A DNA stretch of 64,000 nucleotides from Leptidea sinapis (lineage: Eukaryota > Arthropoda > Insecta > Lepidoptera > Pieridae), in assembly GCF_905404315.1 (NCBI RefSeq), contig NC_066276.1:11364001-11428000 (forward strand). The letters run 5' to 3'. Shown here in pieces: positions 1 through 10,401 of this stretch. Each line of letters opens with the position of its first letter. Position 1 is the first letter of the stretch. Made by a program: the position numbers and the translations under genes. The notes beneath the pieces were generated by a model. That model did not search any database. It was not told the DNA's origin and worked only from the letters and a program-made list of their open reading frames with translations.

Positions 1-103
1 CCTCACGTCTTATTTGCTCGGTAATTTCACTAGCCACGGCGCCCACGGCAGAAATAGGAGCCGTTGTGGTACCCATAATCTAGCCGGCTTCCTGTGCACT
101 GGT
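1..103 (-). mobile_element. Family A retroelement, cut by window edge
   Basis: Reads as the complement of the family A 5' half, ending in GGCTTCCTGTGCACTGGT. The 3' half lies outside the window. The segment that normally carries the CAGTAATG hairpin is missing between ACGGCGCC and CACGGCAG, an internal deletion of about 40 bp relative to the 49558 copy. Confidence 0.85.
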
Positions 104-382
104 ATTATAGGTTGCTTCAAGTCAACTTCTAGTTGATATATTGCATCAACGAGTAATAACTCTTAGGTTAGTAATGTTTTTTAAATTAATATCACATATT
201 AATTTCTCGTGTGTAATTATTATTTAGATCTATCTCTATAAAACTCTTTCTATGCAATTTAATTCCGTTTTTATCCTTCCGTGAAAATATGTTTCTGTTT
301 CCTATAAGAATTTATGAATTCTCATGGGAAAGTCATTTTTTTTTCGAGAGGGGAAGATTACCTTTATTTAACATAATTAGGT

Positions 383-560
383 CGACAGGCAAGAAGACAC
401 AGTGTTGGTAGGTCCCCCATAAGATTGCCCGACGATCTGGTCAAGAAGGCCGGAATACGTTGGATGAAGGTAGCAACGATCTTCGTGGAGATCGTTGACG
501 GAAGCCTTTGTCCAGCAGTGGACGTCTTCCAGCTGATAATGAAGGTCGACAGGGCCTATA
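383..560 (+). mobile_element. RTE-type LINE, C-terminal end of the polyprotein (broken)
   Basis: Positions 383-475 read in one frame as a chain containing SVGRSPIRLPDDLVKKAGIR and then WMKVA. After a one-base frame slip, 477-536 reads RSSWRSLTEAFVQQWTSSS followed by a stop. This pair of motifs (DDLVK..G.RWM and FVQQW) is the familiar C-terminus of RTE-clade LINE polyproteins in Lepidoptera. The fragment is 5' truncated and frameshifted, so it cannot be active. The family call is from recognition. Confidence 0.75.
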
Positions 561-2469
561 TGTCAGATAAGCGGAATTCCCCTACCGACTAAAAACTAAA
601 CTTAGATCTCAGCCGCGAATCTCGGACCATCGGACTGCATGACAAAAAATCATTTAACGAACTCAATGCATTGTGTAGTGTTCGTCCAAAGCTGTGTAGC
701 CTCCACTCTTATTTCTTATTAATTAGGTACGTCTTTATATAGTGACGGACCCAGTAGGATGTGATGAGGGCTGTATCGCGGTGTAACAGTTTAAGGTTCA
801 AACAACCTTTCTTTGGAAATATTATGTCGAAAGCGTACCTACGGACTTTTCCAAGATTTGTTTGCGCATTGAAGAAAGAAATTAGCGAACACCTGAAATG
901 CGTACATTGGGTCGATTAGTGTGCAAACCCCGTGGCCATTAAAGATCAATGTATATTAATAACATTTATTATGCTAAATGGTAGCTCTTAATCGCGTAGT
1001 TAGCCAAAATAAACGGCAATATTCGCGGACCGTTGTCCAGACGCTAAGCCCTGGCATAGTTCCAACACCGACCCGGCAGACCTTGGTAGATCATTGTGTT
1101 ACCGCTGTTTTAATTGTTGGTAATATACTGACATAAACGGGAACCTTGGAACACGCGAGTATGCTGTATACAGCACGCGTAGCAACTATAGAAATATTTT
1201 TGTATAAAGAAAACAATAGACTATCGCTTTACAATGTTACTTAATCTAATATCTCAAAATAAACAGAAAATCACATTACTGCTTTGACTGTAGGTAAATG
1301 CGTATTATCGGTATTACACCCAAATATAAATACATAAAACCAGTTTAATCCAGTTAAGCATAGGGCTTCATGATACCTTATTCGTCACAGGGATATCAAA
1401 TGTTCCATCGATACAGGTGACATTGACCCGACACTTTAAACACTAACTAATATGGTATTCGATAATTATTCTGTATATTTAGTTACCAAATACGAGCGAA
1501 GTACTTTGTTAGCAAATAATTTTGTTATACATAAGGTCCTTCAAGGACAACCCATTACATATTTGAACCGGATCTAAAGAATTAACGATAATGAATTGCC
1601 CATCATGATAATATTAAGCAACTTACAAAAATTTTAATATATTAAAATTGAGGTTTCCTTTGGGTTAGTGATAATAGCTGTCAGTCCTAACTGAAGATTA
1701 TTTGTAACCATCATTGATCTTGAAGAACACAAAGTCGTGATCGCAAAATTACGAAACATCGACGCCACATACAAAGATAGTATTTTTCATAGTTTGTAAG
1801 AAAGCTCTTTGTGATCATCAATGACTGATGTAAACCTGGTTATAAACCTGTTATTTTTTTTAATTTCAAATAAATATACTCACAGTTTCTTCAATATTTT
1901 TCCGAACGAGAGCTTGATAATGCTAAGTAAAAGCATTTTTATTTCACTACAACACTGTACACTAAAATTACCGTTAATCTTAGTAATAAGTTTTTAATTA
2001 ATTCTAAATTCCCGACAAATTTTGCTTAACAATGAATATATTATTAAAAGACAATTTTGAAGCAACTCATAGGTCAATTAGTATAATTTATAGTTTTATC
2101 AAAACACACAATCGAAAAGATGGACAATAGAACACTGTCGCGTTTCTCACAAAGAATTGACATTAACTTTTTATAAACTACCCTCAATTAGAAACAGTCT
2201 GTTTCATCACCAAGCGGTTTCTTAATTATGATTTTTTGTCAGTTCCATAATTCATTTTACTAAAAAAAAAACTTTAAATTTTTTCGTAATCGTAGTAAGT
2301 AATAAATATTATATTTTTTTATATTTCTGGATACCTTGGTCAGTTGTGTTATGCCTGGAGAAAAGCCTGCTATAATGTGGTAATTTCACTTATGTATGTT
2401 TTTTCACACCTTCCCACAAATTATCTAGCCCTACGGCCTACATCTATCTGTATCTGCATTAGGTATAGC
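561..2469. other. AT-rich DNA, no feature recognised
   Basis: Both strands were read without finding an exon-like patch, tRNA or known repeat end. A slightly GC-richer part at 1010-1170 shows no splice-site pair or open frame of note. Confidence 0.5.
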
Positions 2470-2697
2470 ATGTACTGTAGAACCGTTGAGACCTACCAAG
2501 CAGCCTCTGAGCTCGAATCTCGTCCGACACAAATCGCTGTGTTTTAGGTTTTCCAACTCATAAATGAACATTTATTGTGAACAGCAATGCTGTTGTGATT
2601 CAGCTGGTTTTCCAAGATAGTGTAAATCGCTGTAATGGCATGCCAACCAGGTGACCCACGTATATTCGCGTTTGTCTTCCTCTACACAAAAAATAAC
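2470..2697 (+). mobile_element. tRNA-like SINE with a family B-like tail (old)
   Basis: A degenerate B box (GAGCTCGAATCTC, near 2510) follows a tRNA-like stretch. The 3' end, GGTGACCCACGTATATTCGC, then GTTTGTCTTCCTC and an A-run, closely resembles the family B LINE 3' end (GGTGACCCGTACGCTCG, TTTGTCCTCC). A tRNA head joined to a LINE tail is the standard SINE layout. The copy is diverged and its left edge is uncertain. Confidence 0.45.
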
Positions 2698-2699
2698 AA

Positions 2700-3620
2700 T
2701 ACATAAAATCCAATACTTAAATTATTTAAGTTTTATTTAGCTAGTTTATTTACCCCTACCTGAATGTTAATATAAACCAGCGTTTAGGACGCATGATGTC
2801 AAATAGTGACCGTCTGTGAAATTGTCTAGTGAAATTCATATTTCGTTTCTTGTTCAGTATGAGTATCAATATTATGTCTATCATTTGTGGTTTTAATATG
2901 TCTTTCAAAGATACAAATAAAATAATGAAAGGGCGATTGTTGTGCTTACATCCTTGATCCTTGCAAACTGGTACTACCAGTACTCATCTACGTTCTACCA
3001 CCTTGAACACAGCACACTCTAATACCGCATAAATACTGTATAATATATATGCAATACATAATATAGGTATGTTCTTTGAGTTTGATTACTATGACTCGAT
3101 ATTTGTAAAATGATATAGAATTTTGTACTAATTTAAATAGCTGTAGAAATATAGTTTGTGCTGTTTACAGGATGCTACGATATGGGTATGACTTCAAAAA
3201 AGTCCTCTGTTGTTGCATAAGAATGCATCGGTGATCACTCTTCAATAAAAAAAAAGATGTTTATGGTGCGACATTGAGTTTCTAGACTATTCCGAAATCA
3301 TTCTATAATTTATTTCGATCATAAATACAATCTTTATGCCGGAGCATTCCGGCACATTTTTTTTCGCTGCCTAGTGGATAATGCAGTTAACCATTTTGTT
3401 TTTTATCGTGTACCGCAAATAATTATGAAAACCTGCATATAATTATGAAAACGGCATCTGAATTCAAAATAACTATTTTTAATTTTGTTGTAAAAGGCAA
3501 ATGATATTGAAAAAAGCATCCCATTTTAAAATATTCATATTAAATTATGTTATAAGCAAATTATATTGAAGGCATCATAAATAATTGCAGTGCAAATAAA
3601 ATGAATAGTAATAACGGATT
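2700..3620. other. AT-rich DNA with short internal repeats
   Basis: A loosely repeated unit, AATTATGAAAA followed by GGCATC and an AT-rich stretch, occurs about three times at 3420-3590. No gene or mobile-element end was recognised. Confidence 0.4.
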
Positions 3621-3626
3621 TTCCAA

Positions 3627-3707
3627 ATGTCCCTTGCAACACTCCACCCTACGACCGGTCAAGGGTCAACGGTCATGATCGACACACATAAAGGGACATC
3701 ACGGAAG
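3627..3707 (+). CDS. Exon-like patch, unproven (possible first exon)
   Basis: An ATG at 3627 opens 27 codons of clearly higher GC than the flanks, starting MSLATLHPTTGQGSTVMID and ending with HKGTSRK. It runs to AAG before GTGAGC, a good 5' splice site, in phase 0. A stop lies five codons upstream of the ATG with no AG between, so as an exon it would have to be the first coding one. Against coding, the ends ATGTCCCTT and AAGGGACAT are perfect inverted repeats and GACCG/CGGTC pair inside them, which also suits a fold-back repeat. The peptide is not recognised. Confidence 0.22.
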
Positions 3708-3720
3708 GTGAGCACCCTAT

Positions 3721-3832
3721 TCTATTACTGATATTATAAAGCTGAAACTTTGGTTTAACTTAACTTTAGAAGGTTTTAGATTGTTTTTTTGCAAGCTAAT
3801 CTCTGTAGCAGTCGGGCTTCAGTAATTAATAA
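3721..3832 (+). mobile_element. Diverged Helitron left end
   Basis: The start TCTATTACTGATATTATAAA matches the TCTATACTAATATTATAAAG left end seen intact at 14312, and GCTAATCTCTG follows at the expected distance. No CTAG end was found, so only the left part remains. Confidence 0.4.
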
Positions 3833-3952
3833 TATTTAATAATGACGGCTAGATTTATGAGGAAAATAATAGGCTACACCTTTAAGTTGATTGATACCTT
3901 GATTTTGTTGTATGTTAAGTATGTTGAAACAATACCGTTACGAAACTGTTTT

Positions 3953-4195
3953 ACAGCCCAGTGGTTTGCAACTCTGCCCCCTGGGCTAGAAGTTGCGTGT
4001 TCGAATCCCGGTAGGTGCAAACATTTATATCATGATTTATGACATGGATGTTTATATGTATTTATTTATGATTAAGTATTATAAAGTATTTAATAATATA
4101 TCGTTTTCTTGTACACATATACAGGGTATGATTAGTTTGGGGCTAAATAATTTGTCTAAAAGTGTGTCCATATATATAATATTAAATATTATATC
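3953..4195 (+). mobile_element. tRNA-derived SINE, body type 1
   Basis: An A-box-like AGCCCAGTGG at 3955-3964 and a perfect B box GTTCGAATCCC at 3999-4009 give a tRNA-type internal promoter. GGTAGGTGCAA and a body shared with the 9355 copy follow: ATGGATGTTTA, later TTTGGGGCTAAATAATTTGT, AAAGTGTGTC and an AT-rich tail. The two heads share B box and exit but differ in the D-arm region. A short 71-residue frame across it is incidental. Confidence 0.7.
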
Positions 4196-4332
4196 GATAT
4201 CCTATTGAATATAATATGCTGACTACACACCTAATAAAAATTCTAAGCACTAAACAAACTTAACTCTTTTTTTCGTTTGATGATGTAATGGCTGCATATA
4301 AAACTATTAAAGTAATCACTACATAATATACA

Positions 4333-4513
4333 ACAAAGTCCTCCACCCCGTCTGTTTGTCTGTCTGTTCGCGATAAACTCATAAAATACAACACCGATTG
4401 TCATGCAGTTTTCACCAATAGATAGCGTGATTCTCGAGGAAGGTTTAAGCTGACGAGAAGTTATCAGTTACCGCTTGTTAAGTATACGCGGTACAACCGC
4501 GGTGCAAACCCAG
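4333..4513 (+). mobile_element. Helitron-like left portion, second family
   Basis: AAAGTCCTCCACCCCGTCTG, then a CTGTCTGT run, CGCGATAAACTC and GAGGAAGGTTTA, is the layout of a common lepidopteran non-autonomous Helitron. Neither terminal TC nor CTAG could be fixed. Identification is from recognition. Confidence 0.4.
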
Positions 4514-4525
4514 TTCTCTTTATAT

Positions 4526-4720
4526 TTTTTTTTCTTTTTGTGACAATAAGGGACGAGACGAGCAGGACGCCCTTCCCATCACAAGCAGTTAGCTTGTGAC
4601 ATAAGATGTTAATTCTCATTTGCCCAGTAATTTCACACATAACTGCTTCACAGCAGAAATAGGCGCCGTTGTGGTACCCATAATCTAGCCGGCATCCTGT
4701 GCAAAGAAGCCTCCCAGTGC
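4526..4720 (-). mobile_element. Family A, internally deleted
   Basis: Both ends are present (tail complement AATAAGGGACGAGACGAGC; 5' end GCATCCTGTGCAAAG). The large hairpin is lost and replaced by a short CACAAGCAGTTAGCTTGTG palindrome, and the A/C-rich middle is missing. Length is about 195 bp against ~300 for a full copy. Confidence 0.85.
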
Positions 4721-6108
4721 TTACATACCTACTCCTGTGTTACTCAAGAAAAAAATCTTATTTAGAATAGTTTATTTGTCCACAGACAGGAAATTACTCC
4801 ACCGACTGGGAATGCATATACGACGCTGAAATTCTGAACTTTTGCCAAAATGAATTGCACTTCAGAGATCAATTAACCGTTTAAATTTCTCGTAAAGAAA
4901 ATACGTATTTAAAATAATAAAGTATAAAATATAATCGCAATTTAAACTACGTACTTAAATTGATTTATTAGTCTGACAGACTTTAGATTGCTTTGGAAAT
5001 CACACGTATTAAGGCTTCATATTCCCACCATGATCACCTGGACAATATTTTTTTTTAACACACACGTTATAAGACGAAGTCCTTTCCTATCCTAGACGAA
5101 GGCTATGCCTGATGCAATTAGAGCGATGCATAGTAAAAGAATAAGTGTCATTAATTGCTAGTATTTTTATGTGCACGATGTGTTCGGTAATTGCAGGAAC
5201 ACGATTTTTGTACTTGGTCTTAATTTAGTGAATTGGCATGTGTATCCAGCGTTGGTTGACCTTAAATAAATAAATAAGAAACATATTCTAGAGGCAGTGA
5301 GTGAGTAAGAGAGAGACTAGACGAAGCTTTGAAAAAAATCCTTATCAATACAAACTAATAAATATAAGTCTGTTATAATCATGATAAATTCATTGAAAAA
5401 CTGTTCTATTAGATCCAAGAAACGATGAAAATCCTTTTTCTTCGAAATTTTGATGATTTGAATTAATTTTCACAAAGTACCTAGTCTTTTAACATATATT
5501 TCCACACAAAGCTAGTGAGGTGTCCCAATAAAGAAATGCATAACAATATATTAACTACTTCAAGTTGAAACCATATTTCCGATTGAAAATAATTGAAATA
5601 GGTGTTTGTTTATCTTCAGTCACGAGGGAAGTCTCGTGAAATCAGAATTGTTGAAATAACATCGCCAAGCCTCTCAAGTATACTTCAGTTTTCACCTTTC
5701 ATTTTACATTTCAACGTTTTGAATACAATTATGTTTAACGAAGTTAGATTTCCTTTCAGCAATTACAAATACAAAGTTAATGGTAGGTACTAGACAAATT
5801 ATTTTGGTGTATTTTATTCACGTTAAGGAAATTGACGTATTTCCGCCTTTTTTTGAATGGCGTATTTTAATGACTATCCGGCTTGAAAAAATATCTTCAA
5901 ATAGGTAGATATTATGTTAGGTGGCAATCTTATTTTTAAATGCCATTGTTTTCTTTTATATAGGTAGATGTTAAAATTAAAAAGATATTATTAGGATTTC
6001 AGTTTTAGCAAAGTTACGAACAAAGATCGATCGAAGATATGCTCGTAGTTCTGATGTCGATATTACTACACACGTCTCGAGCCATACCCGCGTGAAACAA
6101 CGCTAGTA
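4721..6108. other. AT-rich DNA, nothing recognised
   Basis: The most open frame (5602-5793, plus strand, 63 residues) has no domain-like pattern and average base composition. No repeat end or splice pair stands out. Confidence 0.45.
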
Positions 6109-6404
6109 TTTTTTTAATGAAAATAAGGAATGAGACGAGCAGGACGTTCAGCTGATGGTAACTGATACGCCCTGCCCATTACAATGCAGTGCCGCTCAGG
6201 ATTCTTGAAAAACCCTAAAATTCTGAGCGGCACCACAATTGCCCTCGACACCTTGAGACATAAGATGTTAAGTCTCATTTGCCCAGTAATTTCACTAGCT
6301 ACGGCGCAGTAATGCTTACTCATTACTGCTTCACGGCAGAAATAGGCGCCGTTGTGGTATCCTTAATCTAGCCGGCATTCTGTGCAACGGAGCCTCCCAC
6401 TGGT
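6109..6404 (-). mobile_element. Family A, near full length
   Basis: The T-run at 6109 (poly-A on the minus strand) leads to AAATAAGGAATGAGACGAGC, the GTGCCGCTCAG/CTGAGCGGCAC hairpin arms, and the CCTCCCACTGGT 5' end. The segment CCCTTCAGACCGAAACA is missing before CAGTAATGC. A minus-strand 69-residue frame over it is fortuitous; it is not conserved between copies. Confidence 0.92.
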
Positions 6405-6527
6405 GAGTAGAGAAGATGTTATACTTAATTGGGACCGCGCGCTCCAAGAACTTTGTAATAAATTATTTCTTTCTTTTCTTACGGACTTGAATAAAAAAAA
6501 ATATATAGAGCCAAAGACGCTCTTTCG

Positions 6528-6648
6528 TTTTTTTTATGAAATAGGAGGACAAATGAGCGTACGGGTCACCTGGTGTTAAGTGATCACCGCCGCCCACATT
6601 CTATTGCAACACCAGAGGAATCACAAGAGCGTTGCCGGCCTTTCGTAC
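6528..6648 (-). mobile_element. Family B LINE 3' end, truncated
   Basis: A T-run, then ATGAAATAGGAGGACAAATG, CGGGTCACCTGGTGTTAAG, TGATCACCGCCGCCCACATT, and AACACCAGAGGAATCACAAG up to GTTGCCGGCCTTT. On the minus strand this is the 3' untranslated end of the LINE whose coding tail is visible at 59373-59684. It lies 124 bp from a family A copy in the same orientation. Confidence 0.88.
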
Positions 6649-7738
6649 GCCGTTTTTCGTTGTATATGTACAAGGCCTTACGTAAGTACATGCATACGGA
6701 GAGATTTATTAAGAGGCGAGCAACTATCGTGTGTTAACAGACTGTGGTGTGATTAGTATTGATGGCGGTGATATCTCATTTGACGGATGTACGCCCATAT
6801 ACATGCCTCTTCCAAATAAAAACTGTGCTGTTTTTAGGTAACTCAAGAGAAGAGAAGAGGAGGTGACCCGTACTCGCTATTGTTTTTCCCCCTTTTCCCT
6901 AAAAATAACTCTCGTCGTTTTATTAGAAAGATCTTTTGGAGTTACGAGACATTTTGAGGATGACCATCAGTTGACATAGTTACCGTTGGATATACTGTTG
7001 ATGCCTACAATCAATCAAGATTTGAATCAAATTATAGATAAATGGTCATATTATATTATTATTCCTGTGATCATAAAAAGCAAAGAGTTGGCGTATGATT
7101 TTTATGACCACTTTATTGCTTTCGAGCTCTTATGATAAGTAGGTGTGAGTACATTCGTGTTATAACGATTGTATAACAGCTTAAATACTGTTTATGTTAT
7201 TGAAAATTATCGTTACCTCAATTTATAAAGATAGTGATTCTGGGATTTTCTTATCGTTATCATATTCATGACCCACTGTGAAAGCAAATATGATAACACA
7301 CAAGTAGGTATTAGTAAGTATTGCTGTTTCCATAGCTTGTGGCACAAGGGTTTGTAAAATCACCCTTTAAAAAGGTTTGAATAAATCGACAATAACACGG
7401 CCCATCACTACATCTTTGGCAAACTGCTCGCTTCGTATACTGCCACGAGCTTTGGTTATAGCGTATATATGCAATAATATAACTTATTAATGATTTTCAA
7501 GCTACATCCAAGAGTAAACGGAAATGTCCTTTACTCTTGACTCTTTCTAATAGTAAGCTTAATGTTCGGCATCATTTATTGCCCAAGGACATCTGAAATA
7601 CAAGAGATGAGCAGAGGGGAGAAGAAATTTTAAATTAAACTTTACTTCATCAATCTCCAAACATGTTACCTAATCAATATTAGTATTTTTTTTATATTTA
7701 ATACGATTATAATTATGCAAGCTCTTATTTCAGATTAC
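6649..7738. other. AT-rich DNA downstream of the membrane-protein exon
   Basis: This would be the 3' flank of the minus-strand exon at 7739. A candidate poly-A signal, AATAAA on the minus strand, lies at about 7574-7579, some 160 bp past the stop. A minus frame free of stops for about 62 codons (7311-7500) contains CQRCSDGPCYCRF but has no ATG and no strong acceptor. Positions 6855-6920 hold a purine-rich patch and CCCGTACTCGCTATT, also seen near 19866. Confidence 0.4.
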
Positions 7739-7836
7739 CTACTTTATTGTGAGAGCCAACAGCACTATGATGAGGGCCACGAGAGCCATCGCGATCACCA
7801 CACCGCCAATCATGTAATTCGCATCATTCGGTGCAT
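7739..7836 (-). CDS. Terminal exon encoding a single transmembrane helix
   Basis: On the minus strand, TTTTGTTCCAG (a good 3' splice site) precedes an exon read in the frame that starts with two bases, AT. It encodes APNDANYMI, then GGVVIAMALVALIIVLLALT, then IK and TAG. The ~24 hydrophobic residues are a convincing membrane helix, with one lysine before the stop. GC content and the GTG/GCG/ATC codons stand out against AT-rich flanks, and there is no repeat similarity. Frame and acceptor together make chance unlikely. The frame needs a phase-1 intron upstream; the ATG exon at 12650-12692 can supply one. GTAGGT overlaps the stop codon and could serve as a donor, which would turn this into an internal exon with a cytoplasmic tail elsewhere. 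The family is not recognised; it could be a micropeptide of the SMIM type or the end of a larger receptor. Confidence 0.62.
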
Positions 7837-8579
7837 CTGGAACAAAACAATACAATATTTTACATACATTATTTAAAAAGTAGGCAACATATCTCTACAT
7901 TCAAACAATTTGGTTTGATCTTTGGAGTGGAATTACTTTTGTATTTTTTGCACATCCACAATTATTAAGACATGATAAAGAAAGTTCAACCATAGTTACT
8001 TGTTTTTATTTGTTTCGGCTTTATTAAGTCAATCCTCCCAGGGTTTTAGTAATTACATTTGTCGGCAAACTCTCATGCGAAGGATAAATGATAATTCAAC
8101 AAAAGAAATACCACCAAGCAAAACTGAAAATACGAATCACTTCTCAAAGGTTTGGTATTCAACAGTTGATGTATTCCATACTCTTTCTGGCTGGCAACAG
8201 CCAGCTGTATGCAAATATAATTCGATCTTTTCGTGTTTTATGTAAGAATTAGACATGACATTTGACTGTCCAAGAAGTGATCATCATTACTTGAAAGTTT
8301 CTCAGCTAGTCAATTAATAACACGTGCCTTTGATAGCGTTACAGACTAAGGAGTTTATCATAAAATTATCAAGTTTATTTTACTATAATAATAAAGTTAA
8401 AAAGGACGTTTTGGCTTTGTGAAAGTCAGTTTTTAATTCCAAAATGACTTTTATATCTACTTTATATATATAAATATACTCAAACAAAGTGATAAAGACG
8501 ATTGTATTAGTATTTCCATATTACTGCTTATACATTTTATTATTTAAATAATATAGACTAAACTAAACTAAAACAAAAC
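7837..8579. other. Putative intron, AT-rich, nothing else seen
   Basis: If the exons at 7739 and 12650 belong together, this is the 3' part of their intron. An 81-residue plus-strand frame at 8000-8245 has no recognisable pattern. Confidence 0.4.
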
Positions 8580-8879
8580 CTGTGGGACGCTCCTTTGCAC
8601 AGGATGCCGGCTAGATTATGGGTACCACAATGGCGCCTATTGCTGACGTGAAGCAATAATGTGTAAGCATTACTGTGTTTCGGTCTAAAGGGCGCCGTAG
8701 CTAGTAAAATTACTGGACAAATGAGACTTAACATCTTATGTCTCAATGTGACAAGCGTTGTGCCGCTCAGAATTTTTGGGGTTTTTCAAGAATCCTGAGC
8801 GGCACTGCATTGTAACGGGTGTATCAATTACTATCAGCTGAACGTCCTGCTGGTCTCGTCCCTTATTTTCAAAAAAAAT
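8580..8879 (+). mobile_element. Family A, full length
   Basis: Runs from GTGGGACGCTCCTTTGCACA to CTTATTTTCAAAAAAAA. The large hairpin is intact: GTGCCGCTCAG at 8760-8770 pairs perfectly with CTGAGCGGCAC at 8795-8805. The second hairpin is present with one mismatch. It has a 300-bp body and no coding capacity. Confidence 0.93.
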
Positions 8880-9354
8880 ATATATAAAACGTATGTCGAT
8901 GAAGGAATCACGTAACATTAACATCTCACATTATGAATACAATATAAAATAATACATCAACAGTATTCTTTTCCATTCGATACAAAAGTATATTATTGTT
9001 ACCAAGGTTGTTTATATAAAGTGTACATAGGAAGTTATGCGTGTTATAATAATGCCTTGATACACGAGCTTTTAATTACTAATGTTCCCACACCCATGGG
9101 ATTGTTGTTAGCGAAGTAATATTAAAATAGTCGGTAAGAAGTACTATTTTCATATGGCAAATATCCACGATTGTAAAATTTCTCTAAATTCTATATTACT
9201 TAGGATTTATATGGAGTCTTAATTATAACGTATGCAATTATCACCACGAGAATCGTTTCTGGCAATAGTCTATGGATAGCTTAGTTAAAATTAAAAAAAC
9301 ACACGCAAAAAAACGTTGGGATTAAGTTTATTCAAAAGCTTAGGTACGCATACA
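8880..9354. other. AT-rich DNA, nothing recognised
   Basis: No exon-like composition or repeat end was found between the family A tail and the SINE head. Confidence 0.4.
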
Positions 9355-9905
9355 ATGACGACCTGTATAGCCGAGTGGATAGCGATCCTACCTACTAAGC
9401 TTGAGGTCCCGGGTTCGAATCCCGGTAGGTGCAAGCATTTATATGATGAATATGGATTGGAGATGTTTGTTTACGAGTCATGGATGTTTAAACGTATTTA
9501 TGTATGTTTATATGAATTTATGTATCATTGTCCTTGGGGTTCATCGGCACAAAAATTCGTAAAAGAGCTATCCAGGCGTCTAACCGATTCAACAGGTGAC
9601 CCAAGATCTGGTACGTACCTCTGTCAAAGGATAAGTTTGGCTATACAAAGAGGTAACGTTGCCAGCTTCATGGGCACCTTACCTGCCGCTAGCGATCTTA
9701 ATGATATTTTCTATTTGTAATTAATTAATTTACTTAGATTATTTAAGTTTTATTTTATTATTATTTATATAAATAGCGAGTAAGTATATTGTATTAAATA
9801 TATCATTGTCTTGTAACCCATAACACAGGCTATATATGCTTAACTTGGGGCAAGATAATTTGTGTAAAAAGTGTGTCAATATTATATTATTATACTAATA
9901 ATTAA
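9355..9905 (+). mobile_element. tRNA-derived SINE interrupted by a LINE fragment
   Basis: The head has a near-consensus A box TAGCCGAGTGG (9368-9378) and B box GGTTCGAATCC (9412-9422). The body continues with CATTTATATGATGAATATGG and the repeated TTTATGTATGTTTATATG. It is broken at about 9525 and resumes at about 9769 with AGCGAGTAAGTATATTGTAT, ACAGGCTATATATGCTTAAC, TTGGGGCAAGATAATTTGTG and an AT-rich tail to 9905. The 3953 copy shows the uninterrupted body. Confidence 0.82.
9525..9768 (+). mobile_element. LINE 3' fragment inside the SINE
   Basis: The insert reads without stops to 9720 as a chain including FVKELSRRLTDSTGDPRSG, then TYLCQRISLAIQRGNVASF and MGTLP. The TGDPR.G and QR.S.A.QRGNA.S..GT pattern is the C-terminal tail of a non-LTR reverse-transcriptase polyprotein common in arthropods; the clade was not resolved. 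The 134-residue frame starts inside the SINE, so it is a chimera made by insertion, not a gene. About 50 bp of untranslated sequence follows the stop before the SINE body resumes. Confidence 0.6.
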
Positions 9906-10401
9906 TACAGGTTAGCCTCAGGTTAATCTTCACTATCTAGTTACTTCCCTCATAATAACGGCTATTTCTACTTATAGTTGGTTTTAATATATATCTTTAG
10001 TGTTGGGTATTTTTACTTTATTTTACTTTCGTTTAAATTGTATACACTTTGTAATAATAATATTATGATCTATTTTAAATTCAAAATTGTATGTTAATAT
10101 TTGTTAAGCAGAAAACTAATAATTAAGTGAACGCTTATAAGCAACACCATAATATGATCGACCCTTTGGAAGTTTGCTAAGAAGTCTAGCTGATTAACGA
10201 TTCTAATTTCTAGCATAGTTTAGTTCTAGTTAAGTAAGTTTTGAGATATAATTCCAATAATTATATTGTGTTATTTTATTAATTTTACTTATCAACATTT
10301 AGTTCATATAAGCCTTAATTCTGATAGATTATATAATAGCCAAGAACCGATGTCAAATTTTATAGGTTATACATATCTAAACAATTTGTAATGTTTTTAA
10401 A
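9906..10401. other. AT-rich DNA, nothing recognised
   Basis: Low-complexity AT DNA between the SINE tail and the inverted-repeat-bounded element. No splice-like pair was seen. Confidence 0.4.

Noticed and set aside
3999..4009. Functional tRNA gene at the GTTCGAATCCC boxes (also 9412, 34110, 26020)
   Set aside because: Acceptor and anticodon stems do not close, and SINE bodies follow; these are tRNA-derived SINEs, not tRNA genes.
9316..9720. 134-residue plus-strand ORF
   Set aside because: It is a fusion of SINE sequence and a LINE protein tail, produced by insertion; not a host gene.
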